A DNA stretch of 64,000 nt, from the NCBI GenBank assembly GCA_029891385.1, contig CM057230.1:19915372-19979371 (forward strand). The letters run 5' to 3'. Positions 45,098 to 56,781 of this stretch are shown one piece after another. Positions within the stretch are counted from its first letter, which is position 1; each line of letters starts with the position of its first letter. The stretch comes from Erythroxylum novogranatense (taxonomy: Eukaryota; Streptophyta; Magnoliopsida; Malpighiales; Erythroxylaceae). The notes beneath the pieces are model-generated. The model was given only the letters and a program-made list of their open reading frames with translations. It was not told the DNA's origin and searched no databases. The position numbers and the translations under genes were made by a program.

Positions 45098-48000
45098 CTC
45101 GGTCAATGATTCCTATGACAATAATCATATGATTCTTCATATCCCATATACTTTTCATTTAATGATTCACTTTTGGAGTGATCGCGATAACCACTCTCAA
45201 TCCAGTAACTCGATTACTAATTTGGCTAACTCTTTATCACTTAGACACGATGTGGTTTGACAATACTATTAGTTGGCGATCTCATTTCTTAGCTATCTCA
45301 CTTGCCATTTCTAGAATAGTCACCTCCTTTGGTTCCGATATATATAACTCGATTCGGTATTTTGAATCTATTCATTGATCACATTATATCTTTCCAATAC
45401 TTTTTCCCTAATGCCATATAGTCCAATTTACATTTCATTGAGTACGTTTCGAGTTCTTTGGTACCTCCTTAATTCCAATTCACTATCATTAACAATGTAC
45501 CTAATGCGGTCATTTATTATATGCCATCACTTTATATTTAAAATCGATTCTCGTAAGACAAATCACTTTTCTATAATGTTCACACACTTTATCCGGATAT
45601 CTGATTTACTCTGTCTCATTTGTCGATCCGATTTCACTTTAGCTAACCATGCGCCTTCCTAAGTCACTTTCCTTTGTCTCACTTATTATAGTCTCAAATT
45701 CATCATAATCTTTGACTCCTAGTAGGCCTTTGGCAGTGTAGCAGTATATTCTTCTGATAATCGTAACTCTATTACAAGAACATAATCAAACCTTTTCTTA
45801 TTAGACATTCAATCTATAAACTCTTGAGCCAAGAATCATTTCATTCTATACCTACAATTACTCAATTTCACTTTTCAAATATGCTGACTAGAATGTCTAA
45901 CTTTGACAGTTCACTTTCTTGTTCTTATGCCTTTTTATCGGGTACACTTACTTCTTCTTCAACTTTTGTTCACTATAGTTTTCCAATTCCATTTGTATAT
46001 TCAAACTCATCATAAAAACTTCCCTCTTTACTTTCTGCACTCTTAACCTTTCTTATCACGATTTTTACAACTTCATTTTTCCAGAACACTTCACAATTAC
46101 CCCTGATATGCTTGACATTAATTGAAAACCCTAATATCTGTAATGGATCTGTTCATTAAAGCATTGTCGTATTTATAATTCGTCTCTTTCCTCAAATTAA
46201 CACGATGTATGCTTATGGAATTTACAGTCTTCAAGGCTTTCAATAATGAGAATGGCACTAATACCATTTATCACAGTCAGTTCAATTTATTTCATACTTG
46301 TTCAACATATTGTCGCAGTTCAATACTCACTGCCCACTTTTCCCAGTGTATGTATATCATCAGTATCAGATTCCTCAATTAATCTTATCGTTCTTTTCAC
46401 TTTTCACTGTTCAACACTTCTCAACACATTCTGTCTCTAATCACAGTTACTACCATTGTTTACCTCGCATAATTCCCTATTAGGGTCTTATTGACGTTAC
46501 CGTATATCTTTTACCCTTTTTATTGAGTCCACAATCAGTGTATCTGCAATTTCTTTATGAAGGTGTCACTACATCACCTCATTATCAGTTTCCCTTGTTG
46601 ACCCTCTTGTCTCTATTCAGTTTCTCTTTTTCATTTTCTCTTCTCAACTGTTTTCATATCTTTCATATCAACATATGTTGATCTCTTGTCATCCATATTT
46701 AAACCTCCAAAAAATTTTCCATTTTATTTTAGTATCTCTCTCAGTACGGGACTCTTTTATTCTTCGTTTCAAATCTCGATTCCTCAACAGTTTTACATCA
46801 TAATTGGAGATCGATTTACTTCACATTGCAATAGAATCACCCCAATTAAAATCTCACTCATATGGCATTCTTTACATTTACGTACATACAAGGCGATAAT
46901 CTCACGATATGAGCTATGACCCAATTTCACTTTTAATTATGTCCACAAAAGTCTCATCAACCAATGATTATTCCTAATTGTGTTTCAATCCTTCTTCACT
47001 ATACGTACAATCTCAATCAAGACACTCTTATGTCATCATTTAACAGATCAGAACATTCCTTTCGCGAAGGTTCCTCGTGTCAGTCACTTAAACACTTTCT
47101 TTACCACTTATTCAGTCTCATACAGGTACACTCAGTCCACCTTTGTCTTACTTTAACCTCTTAAGAACTTCACACTTATAATCACTCTAAACATTTACCT
47201 CTCATTTCCTCTATGATTTCCATATATCTGTCACATACATTTCATTAGTCACAATCAACATTCTTGTCGATAGATATCCCCAACGATAAATTGACTTAAA
47301 GACAATAACTCTTTCATACACCATATTGTGGTTTCATTCTTTTCAAGATCTTTATTTCATTCTCACCATATCATTAAACCGTATGTCTCATTCCCTATCC
47401 ATTACGTGCAACTTGACCTTATAAGGTCATATCAATTTATTATCGACTTATGATCATTATTCCTATTTTTCATTCTGTTTTTTTTTTTTCTACTTATCTT
47501 CTATTTTCCTCAAGCAGGTCTATGATCGGGTGTTCACGATCCCCAATACCGACAAAATTGTTGATACTACTCCATTTGATCTCTATCTATATACCTATCC
47601 ATTTACCATTTTGTGTCCATATACACCTAATTCAAGATTTCGATACACCCTCGGTAGAAATTTATCATCTGCTTTTTCCTTTACAATTTTATCATACGAT
47701 TTCCAACCTCGAGGCACAATAATCACCTAACAATTTCAGTCTCAAACTTATGCGGTCTAGTTCATAACCATTTCCTGAATTCATTTCAGTCTATCTGTAC
47801 ACTTTTATCTCACTCAAATAGGCCTTGAACATCTTTCCATTTATTATTATCATCGCCTATAAAATCTACTAATCTCTAACTTGAATACAGTGAATCAAAA
47901 TATGCCCGATTGGACCATCTACATTTTACTCAATTCCAATATTTCCCCATTCATGACATATACAGTCAGAACTGTAATTTCCTAACCATCCCGGGCATTT

Positions 48001-48413
48001 TAATTTCGCTTAGATCTACTATAACCAATATGCTTCCCATATCTCTAATGGACCTCTCAAGTTCTCAACATTTGCATTTTTCTCTCACCATAATATTGTC
48101 AATTTAATTGAAAATTCTTAATCGAGTCTAGGCCAACACGGTCATTCTATTATCACTTATAAGGGTTTCTAACCCAAAGACAATTTCAATCTTCTTATCC
48201 ATTTTCCTTTATCCTTTCCTAATTAATTATCCCTTTTAGGGATTTTCACTCTAATCCGGTCTCACTCTTCTCTCACTTAGTCACTTGACATTTATGCACC
48301 TGTAGGATTTATCCTCGGCGACTCGACTAGGGATCGATTACCACGATGCAGCGACGCGACTCAAATGCATGAAACCTATGTTCCAAACTGCGCCCGGATA
48401 CATTACGTCTCTT
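45098..48413 (-). other. D internal region, non-coding
   Basis: About 3.3 kb, T- and C-rich on the + strand. The longest open stretches are about 60-95 codons and none shows a gag or pol motif. It resembles the A2 interior in base make-up but no shared block was noticed beyond the ends. Confidence 0.75.
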
Positions 48414-48426
48414 GGGCTCGATACCA
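48414..48426 (-). promoter_or_regulatory. D primer-binding site, altered
   Basis: Reads TGGTATCGAGCCC on the - strand. Compared with A1 and A2 (TGGTATCAGAGCCC) one base is missing at the CAG. It is either a lost site or a miscalled one, since the same CAG-to-CG change recurs across LTR pairs. Confidence 0.75.
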
Positions 48427-50139
48427 CCTAAATGTAACACCCACCCGTAAGACCGAACCCGATATCGTTGGTGATATTCGAGTCCGTGTCCCGAGTGGGC
48501 GTACTACATCGATCGATTTCAAATTCCGTAAACATTTTTTTCTTGTAGCCATTAACTCCACGTTCACCACGGCGGACGATAAGTAAATAAAATCCGTGTT
48601 CAATAAAACCAGTTTCGATTATTACGGTCATCGATAGAATAATTACAATTAGTCGATCGGTAAATATTACTACCACAATGGCTTAGTAAAAATACAATGC
48701 CTTGTTATACGGTGATTACGAATACAATTTACTAAAACACTAATGCGTATACTAACCCATCCCAACCTCTAACCTTTACTCGCTCTACGGTAGATATACT
48801 CCGTGTCAACCGGTATTCTTCGAGACCAAAAATAGATGCAAATTTTGGGTGAGTTTTGCGAACTCAAGAAAACCATCATCGATGGTTCACTCAATTCATG
48901 CATGTTCAAACACTTTACCAATTATCACATACGATCACGATTTACAAAGTAATACCAAATAATACGTACAATCACATTTCACAAATGTAAGGCGAATCGC
49001 CTATCATACAATCCACGATTAATCATACCATATATGCAATGCACATGAGACCCTTTCCATTTTCATTATGTTATTGGATCGTATGCTTTGGCCCCAAGAT
49101 AGCGGGCACATTGCGTTGAGCGGTGGCTTCAAACATTGGGCTTGAAGCCACGATACATTAAGCCCGAGGCTCAATACGTTGGACCCGAGGTCTGTGCGTT
49201 GGTGAAAGCTCTCACATCGTTAGGCGGATATGCCCCGACGCATGGTTGCTCGATCACAATTGCCTTTATCGATCATGTCCTTATGCATGAATGCATATGT
49301 TCCAATTTCCATTTACAGATTATTGCTATCACTTACATTCAATGCCATTTCCCATTTCTCGGACCTTGGTCCGATATTTCAATCATATATTTTTTCCAAT
49401 TTATTGCGTCATACCATATCGCATTTACGGTACATCACATGTATCGAGGCAGGATAATTAACACTTCGATATCAATCCTATTTCCTCGGACCTTTGGTCA
49501 AGATCTCAATATAAACATTCCTGACAGATCACACAAGTAGCACTTCGTTATCTCGTTTCCAATATTTGAGACACCTATAGTCGAAATCAATCAAAGTCAA
49601 ACACACATATATCCATCCATTATCTCCATATGGCATAATCGCGAAATATTAAACACATAAAAAAATTGAGAAACCATCTAAGTTACTCACCTATTGCTTC
49701 CGAGCTAATGGAAAACCTCATGACGTCGGTCAATCGACGCTCAATTGGACCTCTATATGAATCGAAAAAGAAATCAGTCACTAAATATGAAATTTGTGCT
49801 CATGATGCTGAGATATGCATGTTCATGAATTCGGTCCTAACTCAATATTTTCCCATAATAAAATTCTATGAAAAATTAGAAATCCATAAGCGGCCGACGG
49901 TGCAATTCGGACCTATAGGTCCCCAATTAAATAAGCAGTGTTTACAAGTTCCGTCGATAGGCTACGTCAAATTCCGCCTAAAATTCCCATTTTTCATAAT
50001 ATGAAATTAAATATTCAACGAATCCGATGCCTCTAGAATCAGGTCAATCGGACGTCGGACGGAAAGAAATTGACAAAAGAACAATTGTACCATTTAATAC
50101 CAAATAAAATTTTAAAAAACAAAAAATAAACATTTTCAT

Positions 50140-50345
50140 AAATGCGCTGGGCGAGACGCCGCCCTCATGGCGATTTCACCTCACTGCGTCGCGAGGCGCC
50201 GCCTCGCGACCAGCCTCTTAAATCTCGCCACGCGCGCAGCGTCGCCTCGCGAGGCTGAATCACCTCGTTTAAATCGCGAGGCGAGGCGCGCCTCGCGACC
50301 GCTCGATATCTCGCCCTCGTGAGTAAACTTCGCCGCGAGGCGGCT
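50140..50345 (-). repeat. CG-palindrome block in D
   Basis: GC-rich island in AT-rich DNA, with CGTCGCGAGGCGCCGCCTCG, GCGAGGCGAGGCGCGCCTCG and CGCCTCGCGAGGC-type inverted repeats, many able to pair with each other. It closely resembles the B block in motif use. Confidence 0.85.
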
Positions 50346-50389
50346 CCTTCGCTTGCCTATTTTTTCCAGATTTATAACTTAATTTCCAT

Positions 50390-51260
50390 CCACTCTAACT
50401 TTTAGCACACAATTCAGAAAAATACCCACTATACCTCATTGGAAAGCTTATGAAAAGCTCTACAATTCTCAAGAAGACCATAAAATCAATTCTAACCCTA
50501 AGGGTGTCAAATATCCCATCAAACCTTCTGCCTACTCCAATCCCATTAAAACAGAACAGTACATTTCAAATTTAATAACTCTCATTCTGTTCAGTCAAAA
50601 ATTGCACAATAACTATGTTCATCAAGGTCACAATGTTATATCTAACTTTCATGAACAACTAAAATCCAATTCCATTGTTAACTTGGTCAAATAATTCAAT
50701 CAATGATGCTGTCCCTGAAATCATCCAATATGAGCAGTAATATTTCAACAAGCATAACTCTCTGTACACAAGTCAGTAAATTCAGAACTTTATATCCCTG
50801 AAAAGATAACATCTCAAACTTCAATTTTCATGAAGCACTCAACATCCAATTCGATCTCTAACAATTTGAAAACTGTTATGGAAGTCTCTGTTGTCATCAG
50901 CCATTCATCACCTAATGTAGGATCAGTTTTTGAAAATCATATCTCCCAATTCTGACTTCTAAAATTACAAACCATATATCATTTTCAAGGTAATCTTTTC
51001 CTCTACAACTTTTCAAGTTCACTCACACCAATTCAGTCCACTTAAAATGTTAAAATTGCCTCCAATCAGTAAACTCACAAAATCACACTTAAGCTAGGTT
51101 TCATCCAAAATGCTCAAAACCAGTCATTAGTAATCAATTCATATCTCCCAATATATAATTCCAAAAATAACAAGATCAGTAGCAATGGAAAGATAATCAA
51201 ATATGCTACAACTTCCATGAAGATCATTTTCCCTAATTCCATCTCAATTAATTCATAAAA
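50390..51260 (-). repeat. D leader array, 5' LTR copy
   Basis: Anchors CTACAATTCTCAAGAAG (about 50460), AACTTTCATGAAC (about 50645), CAATTTTCATGAAGC (about 50822) and CTACAACTTTTCAAG (about 51003) step 177-185 bp. A further CTACAACTTCCATGAAG lies near 51209. Confidence 0.75.
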
Positions 51261-52309
51261 ATAAACAAAACTCAGATGTCATGGTTGCGGTTACTGTTCA
51301 TAGGCAATGGAACAGTAACTTTCCATGCAAAATTTCACCCTTCTATCATTGGAATTCAACAACACCCATTTCACACTAAATTGAAGCCAACATCCCAAAG
51401 TTTCAGTAGCAACTGACCTTACCTCATTTACATTTCTACACTATGAGTTATGGTCAAATCAGTGCAATAGGTCAAATATCAATTTTCCAGCTTTACTTCT
51501 CTATTCACTTCCTTTCATTCCAACACCCTTCCTACATCCATAAGCATCTTAATTGGACACAAAATCAGTCCCTATATCATGTCTACATTCACTAGGCATT
51601 CCTACCAAAATTGGCAGCACTAACCTCTTCCTTTCCATGCACAATTAATCATCAATATGAATTCAAAATCAAGCTAAAGCCAAACTTAACCATTACCATT
51701 CTTTATCCTTACATACCTTACATTTATACCCATTAATTTATACTATACTTCTCATCAAAATAAAGCATCAATAAACTTAATAATAATACCATAATCCCTT
51801 TAAATGCTTCTAACTACCATGATGTATTAACTACAAAATCAAGCATAATTAAACACTTAACTTAAAACTTTACCTATTTAAAACTTCCAATCTTCAATCC
51901 TTTACTATCTCACCAACACCTTCTTCACTCTCTTGAAACACATGCAAGTGGGGAGGTGTCACTTTTCTCGCTACTATGGAAATTGGCCTTCATCATATGA
52001 CAAATCTGTTTTAAAAATAAATGATAGATCTAAAATTGTAAAATTGCGTGTAGATTGCACTCAAATAATTTTCAAACAAAATCACCTTTTCTAACACAAA
52101 AACACGTTTAGGCGATTATCGTGATTTTGCGGTCAGGAAATTTTCTCGGAAAATTCCAGAAAAATTCCTATAAATCCCAAAAATGTAAAACCATTTATGG
52201 TGCAGTCAAACAATTTCCAAACTCAATTATCCCATTAATTCCAATAAAATTGCTTTAGGCCCAATTCACAGAATGTCATGAATGCATTCCAAACAATTTT
52301 CCAAACTCA

Positions 52310-53400
52310 ATCTGAATCTCTTGCATCGAATCTTATGTGACATCGACCGATATCTCCTCAACATAGAAACATGGAACACATCATGCAATATGGCCAATTC
52401 TCCGTGAAGAGCTAATTGATAAGCTACGGTCCAACCTCTTCGTAATTTCATAAGGCCCAATGAATCGCGGATCGAGCTTACCCTTCTTCCCAAACCAAGT
52501 ATGTGTTTCCATGGTGACACTTTTAGAAACACCTTATCACCCACTTGAAACTCATTATCCTTCCTTTTAAATCAAAGATAAGATTTACATCTATCATCGC
52601 GCTTTCAACCTTGTTGAATAATCAATCTTTTCTTCAAATCTCTTCACAATTTCTCGCCCGATCATCTTATTTTCACTCAACTCAGTCCAACATACCGGAG
52701 TTCTACACTTCCTACCATACAACGCTTCATAAGGTGCCATGTCGATGCTCGTCGATAATCTTGTTATAAGCAAACCCATCAAAGTCGATAATTATCCCAA
52801 CTCCTGTGAAACTCTAACACACAAGCCCTCAACATATCTTCCAAAATCAGATAACTCGCTCGACGTCCATCCGTCTGAGGATGAAAACAAGATCAATTTA
52901 AGTTGAGTACCCAATGCTTCCTGTAAACTTTTCCAGAATCTCGAAGTAAATCGAGGATCACGATTTGAAATAATAGACAATGGTATCCCATGCAGTCTTA
53001 CAATCTCATTCACATACAAATCTGCAAGCCTATCCAATGAATAGTCAGGATGAACAGGCAGAAAATGAGCAGACTTGGTGAACTTATCCACAATGACCCA
53101 TACCGCATCATGCTTCCATTGAGTAAGAGGAAGTCCAGTGACAAAGTCCATGGTAATGTTATCCCATTTCCATTGAGGAATAGGAATAGAATTTAACAAA
53201 CCAGATGGAACCTGGTGCTCAACCTTAACCTGCTGGCATGTCAGACATTTTGTTACATAATCCACAACATCCCGTTTCATACCGACCACCAAGAATATCG
53301 CTTCAAATCTCGATACATCTTGTTTCCACCCGGATGCATAGTAAATCAGACATGAGCCTCAAACAATATCTTCTTCTTCGCTTCATTAGTCGCACACACA
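52310..53400 (-). pseudogene. C integrase remnant
   Basis: On the - strand the zinc domain end [13 protein letters not shown], then [20 protein letters not shown] with the first catalytic Asp and [20 protein letters not shown] with the second, are in one frame (52792-53292). The Glu-containing block is frameshifted beyond LGTQLKL. DMAPYEALYGRKCRTPVCW continues in 52594-52782. GDKVFLKVSPWK and [18 protein letters not shown] (52266-52544) form the C-terminal part up to the D edge. At least three frame changes make it inactive. Confidence 0.88.
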
Positions 53401-54050
53401 ACCAATCCTTATAATACAATTCACCATCACCCCGCACGTAAAATCATCACTGCTTACCTTCCTGAGTAGCCAAGATAAGTTGTTGTAACTTATCATCAGC
53501 TCTTTAAGCATTACAAATCTCCTGTCTCAACGTGGGCCTTGCTATCAATTGAGCCATCAAGGCTCCATCGATCCCAACTTCCATCCAATCTGCTTCAGTG
53601 ATAAAGCCGAGATAGTCTTTCGACTTAAGGCATCTGTTACAACATTAGCCTTACCCGGATGGTAGTCTACAATACAATCATAGTCTTTAAATAATTTCAA
53701 CCAACGTCGTTGTCTCAAATTAAGTTCCTTCTGAGTAAGCAAATACTTGAGCACTCTTATGATCCGTAAAATTCTACACCTTTCACCATACGATAGTGTC
53801 GCCAAATTTTAAGGCAAACACTATCACTTTAAGTTCTAGATCATGAGTAGGTAATTCCGTTCATGAGTCTTTAGTTGCCTAGAAGCATAAGCAACTACCA
53901 TACCTTCCTGCATCAATACACAACCTAAACCAATTACAGATGCATCAGTATACATAACATACTCCTTACCAGCCGTAGGTTGAACTAATACAGAGCTTCA
54001 AGAAGTATATTTTCAACTGATCAAAACTACTCGACATCTATCGCACTATT
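53401..54050 (-). pseudogene. C RNase H remnant
   Basis: [20 protein letters not shown] and [20 protein letters not shown] on the - strand at 53557-53760 mark the RNase H end and the start of the linker to integrase. The upstream catalytic blocks are recognisable only in pieces with many small indels (for example [12 protein letters not shown] text near 53905-53930). No continuous frame remains. Confidence 0.8.
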
Positions 54051-54780
54051 CATACTTCACTCCCTTCCGTAAAAGTTTAGTTAAAGGGATGCTATCACCG
54101 AAAACCCTTAACAAACCGACGGTAATAACCACCAGCCCGTAAAACTTCTCACTTCATCACATTCCATAATGGCTTCCAATTAACAATCGCCTCTATCTTA
54201 CTAGATCAACTCTAATTCCTTCAAGAGAGACTACATGCCCTAAAATGATATCTCCTGCCGTAAATCACATTTACTCAACTTAGCATATAACCTGCTTTCC
54301 CGTAGGTCTCAGAAGACAATTCGAGATGTTCACTATGATCCTGTTCACCCTAGAGTAAACCAAGATATCATCAATAAACACCACAACAAACCGATCCAAA
54401 TACGGCTGAATACTCTATTCATCAAATCCATGAATGTCGCAGGAGCATTAGTTAATCCGAATGGCATTACTAGAACTCATAATGTCCATAATGGGTCCTA
54501 AATGCGCCTTCGACATCCACATCCTCGACCCAAAGTCGATAATATCCCGATCACAGATCTATCTTCAAAACACTCGCATCTTTAACCGATCAAATAGATC
54601 GTCAATCCTTGGCAATGGATACCTATTCTTCATCGTGACTCTATTTAACCGCTCAGAGTCAATGCACATTCTCGCAGTACCATCCTTCTTCTTCACAAAT
54701 AACACTGGTGCACCCCACGGTGATACACTTGGTCTAATAAAACCCTTATCCAGAAGTTCTTGTAACTACAACTTCAACTC
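54051..54780 (-). pseudogene. C reverse transcriptase remnant
   Basis: Pieces in order on the - strand: [13 protein letters not shown] (about 54685-54725), then [12 protein letters not shown] (about 54595-54635), [15 protein letters not shown] (about 54425-54470) and FIDDILVYS with the catalytic Asp pair (about 54348-54375). Thumb fragments follow to about 54120. Small deletions separate nearly every block. Many fall where related elements have CTG or CCAG, so part of the damage may be consensus error rather than true mutation. Confidence 0.85.
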
Positions 54781-55550
54781 CTTTAACTCAGTAAGAGCCA
54801 TTCTATGCGGTGCTCTGAATATAGGAGTGGTACCAGGCACAACTTCAATAGATAACTCCACTTCCCTTTCTGGAGGGAGTCCAAGCAATTCCTCAGGAAA
54901 AACATCTGGAAACTCATTCACTACAGGAATCTCAAACAGTTTCTCCTTAACACCATCTTTCTGGGAATCAAGTACAAAAGCTAGATAAGCTTCACACCCC
55001 TTCCTGAGAAGCTTTTGAGCTTGCATAGCAGATACTACATTAGTCAGAGCACGTGTGCAACCACCACGAAATACAATCTCAGACTGGTCGGGCCTCTTTA
55101 AGAAAACTCTTTTCGCTTTACAAATGACATCACCGATGTTTAGACAGCCAATCCATACCCAGAATCAAATCGAATTAGTGAAACGGCAACTTAATCAGAT
55201 CCGCTGCATACTCACTTTCTTGAATCTTAACAGGACAATTCCTAACCACCTGATTCACCAACACACTACTACCTAGAGGACTAGTTACATGCATATCATA
55301 TTCTAACTGATCTATAAGCATCTCCTTAACAAACATTTCTCCAGCACTGATATATGAATGTGAAGATCCATGATCAATTAATGCATACAATTCAGAACCA
55401 AAGAGAGAAACCATACCAGCAATGACATCTGGTGCATCCTGATCCTTACGAGCTTTTAGTGCATAAGCCCGAGCTGAAGCAGAAGGCACAGCTGGTCGAT
55501 TCACAGTTTCTGAGTGCGAGCTCGGATTAGCCCTGCCCTGATTATATCCG
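54781..55550 (-). pseudogene. C protease and protease-RT linker
   Basis: At 55175-55504 a retropepsin-like domain includes ALIDHGSSHSYIS, where the Asp-X-Gly active site and the usual SHSYI follow-on are kept. At 54766-55026 the linker EFPDVFPEELLGLPPERE, typical of the stretch before gypsy RT, is in frame with VVPGTTPIFRAPHRMA. The frame is broken between them near 55100-55170. The protease would cut the Gag-Pol precursor in a live element. Confidence 0.85.
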
Positions 55551-56686
55551 CCTCAGCGTCTTCCTCGACCTCTGTTCCTAATTGAAGCATGCGAAACCTC
55601 TCCACTAGCTTGTGCCATCCCAAACTGTCTCAGAGGGCAATTTGCAATCATATGCTCCGTACTGCCACAACGAAAACATGCACCTGTAGCTCTCCAGCAG
55701 ACACCCCAATGGTGAATAGAGCAGTGTGGGCACCAAGCACCGTAACCTCGACCCCGAAGAACCCCTACTAGAGGCGGTCGATGCAGAAAGTTTTGTTGCC
55801 TTCCTCAGATCGCAGATCTCCGAGCAACTCTCGGTGCAGAGGAACTACCTTCCCGACTTCGTTTCCCCGAAGACTGGCCTCCTCTATTAAAGACTCTTCT
55901 CTGACTTCTTTCTTTCCTGATCGTCTCTTGTCTTTCTACTTTTATTGTAGCCTGTACCAACTGATGGTAAGTAAATTGTGGTAACATAGTGAACGCTGCC
56001 AGATGCTCCTTAATAGATTCATGCAAACCCTCCTCGAATTGATGACATCGGAACTCTTCAGTCAGTACAGATTCAGGGGGCATACTTACTAAGCCGATTG
56101 AACTCCCGATCATACTCAGCAACAAACAAACTCCTCTGTTTCAGATTCAGAAATTGCTTCCACCGATCCTTCCTGTAAGCTTCCGTCACGTACTTAGTCT
56201 TAAATTCTTGGGCAAAGAATTCTCAAGTCAGAGGCACCGGTAGCTGAGGACTCCGAATAACAAACTTTCACCATTCATAAGTCGCCCTCGTAAAGTGGAG
56301 ACAGCCTGATGAACTATCCGCTCATGCTGACAACTAATCTCGTCCAGTACCCTCTTCACCTTCTCAATCCAGAACTCAGCCCCTTCAGATTCTTCCAAAG
56401 ATGTCCCAGAAAATTCTTCAGCCCCATACTTCCTCAACTGATCAATCGGAGCCTTAGGTGTTGTCATTCGATGCAACAAGGTCATCATATCCTGGGACAG
56501 CTTAATCAAAGCTTCTCCTTGAGCTGGAGGAGGAGGTGGAACCTCACCTTCCCCTTGATTGACCCTTGACGGTCCAAGTATTTCAGAACGAGTTTGCTTC
56601 AGCGGCTGATTACTCTCAGCAACTTCGTCAACAAATTCGTGAGATCCTTCCATCGTAATTTCTAAAGGCAAAACATGGGACACCAC
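55551..56686 (-). pseudogene. gag: C gag with CCHC zinc knuckle
   Basis: Starts at the ATG at 56686 or at the internal ATG at 56653 (MEGSHEFVDEVAES). The capsid-like part contains KYGAEEFSGTSLEESEGAEF with WIEKVKRVLDEI, then after a frame change ECRHQFEEGLHESIKEHL-like text (55805-56125) and a basic Ser/Arg-rich tail. The zinc knuckle CFRCGSTEHMIANC (55637-55678) has all four ligands. Gag packages the RNA. At least two frameshifts (near 56130-56230 and 55680-55800) break it. Confidence 0.85.
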
Positions 56687-56763
56687 ATTAGGCCAAAACG
56701 CAACTTAGACACTCAACGGAAAACAATAGGCAAGCCATGGTTAAACCAGAACTGCCTAAACTT

Positions 56764-56775
56764 GCTCTGATACCA
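56764..56775 (-). promoter_or_regulatory. C primer-binding site (tRNA-iMet)
   Basis: TGGTATCAGAGC on the - strand, six bases inside the 5' LTR. Confidence 0.9.
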
Positions 56776-56781
56776 AAAAAA

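Larger units (their letters stand above)
48433..52290 (-). repeat. D 5' LTR, truncated at its far end
   Basis: TGTAACACCCACCCGTAAGAC... up to the break near 52290. It keeps the cassette that the other copy lost: forward module 50018-50080, CG block 50140-50345, then the leader array. In the - direction it should hold the promoter near its missing end. Confidence 0.8.
41347..52309 (-). mobile_element. D: non-autonomous LTR element, right end deleted
   Basis: Left LTR is 41347-45060, interior 45061-48432 and right LTR 48433 to about 52290. The PPT at the left and the PBS remnant at the right give - orientation. The interior has no gag-pol motif. The right LTR stops about 130 bp before its expected end (compare 44927-45060), then a 20-base run resembling 52207-52227 joins C pol. 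No TSD can be seen, which fits a deletion across the D/C border. It is younger than C. Confidence 0.8.
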
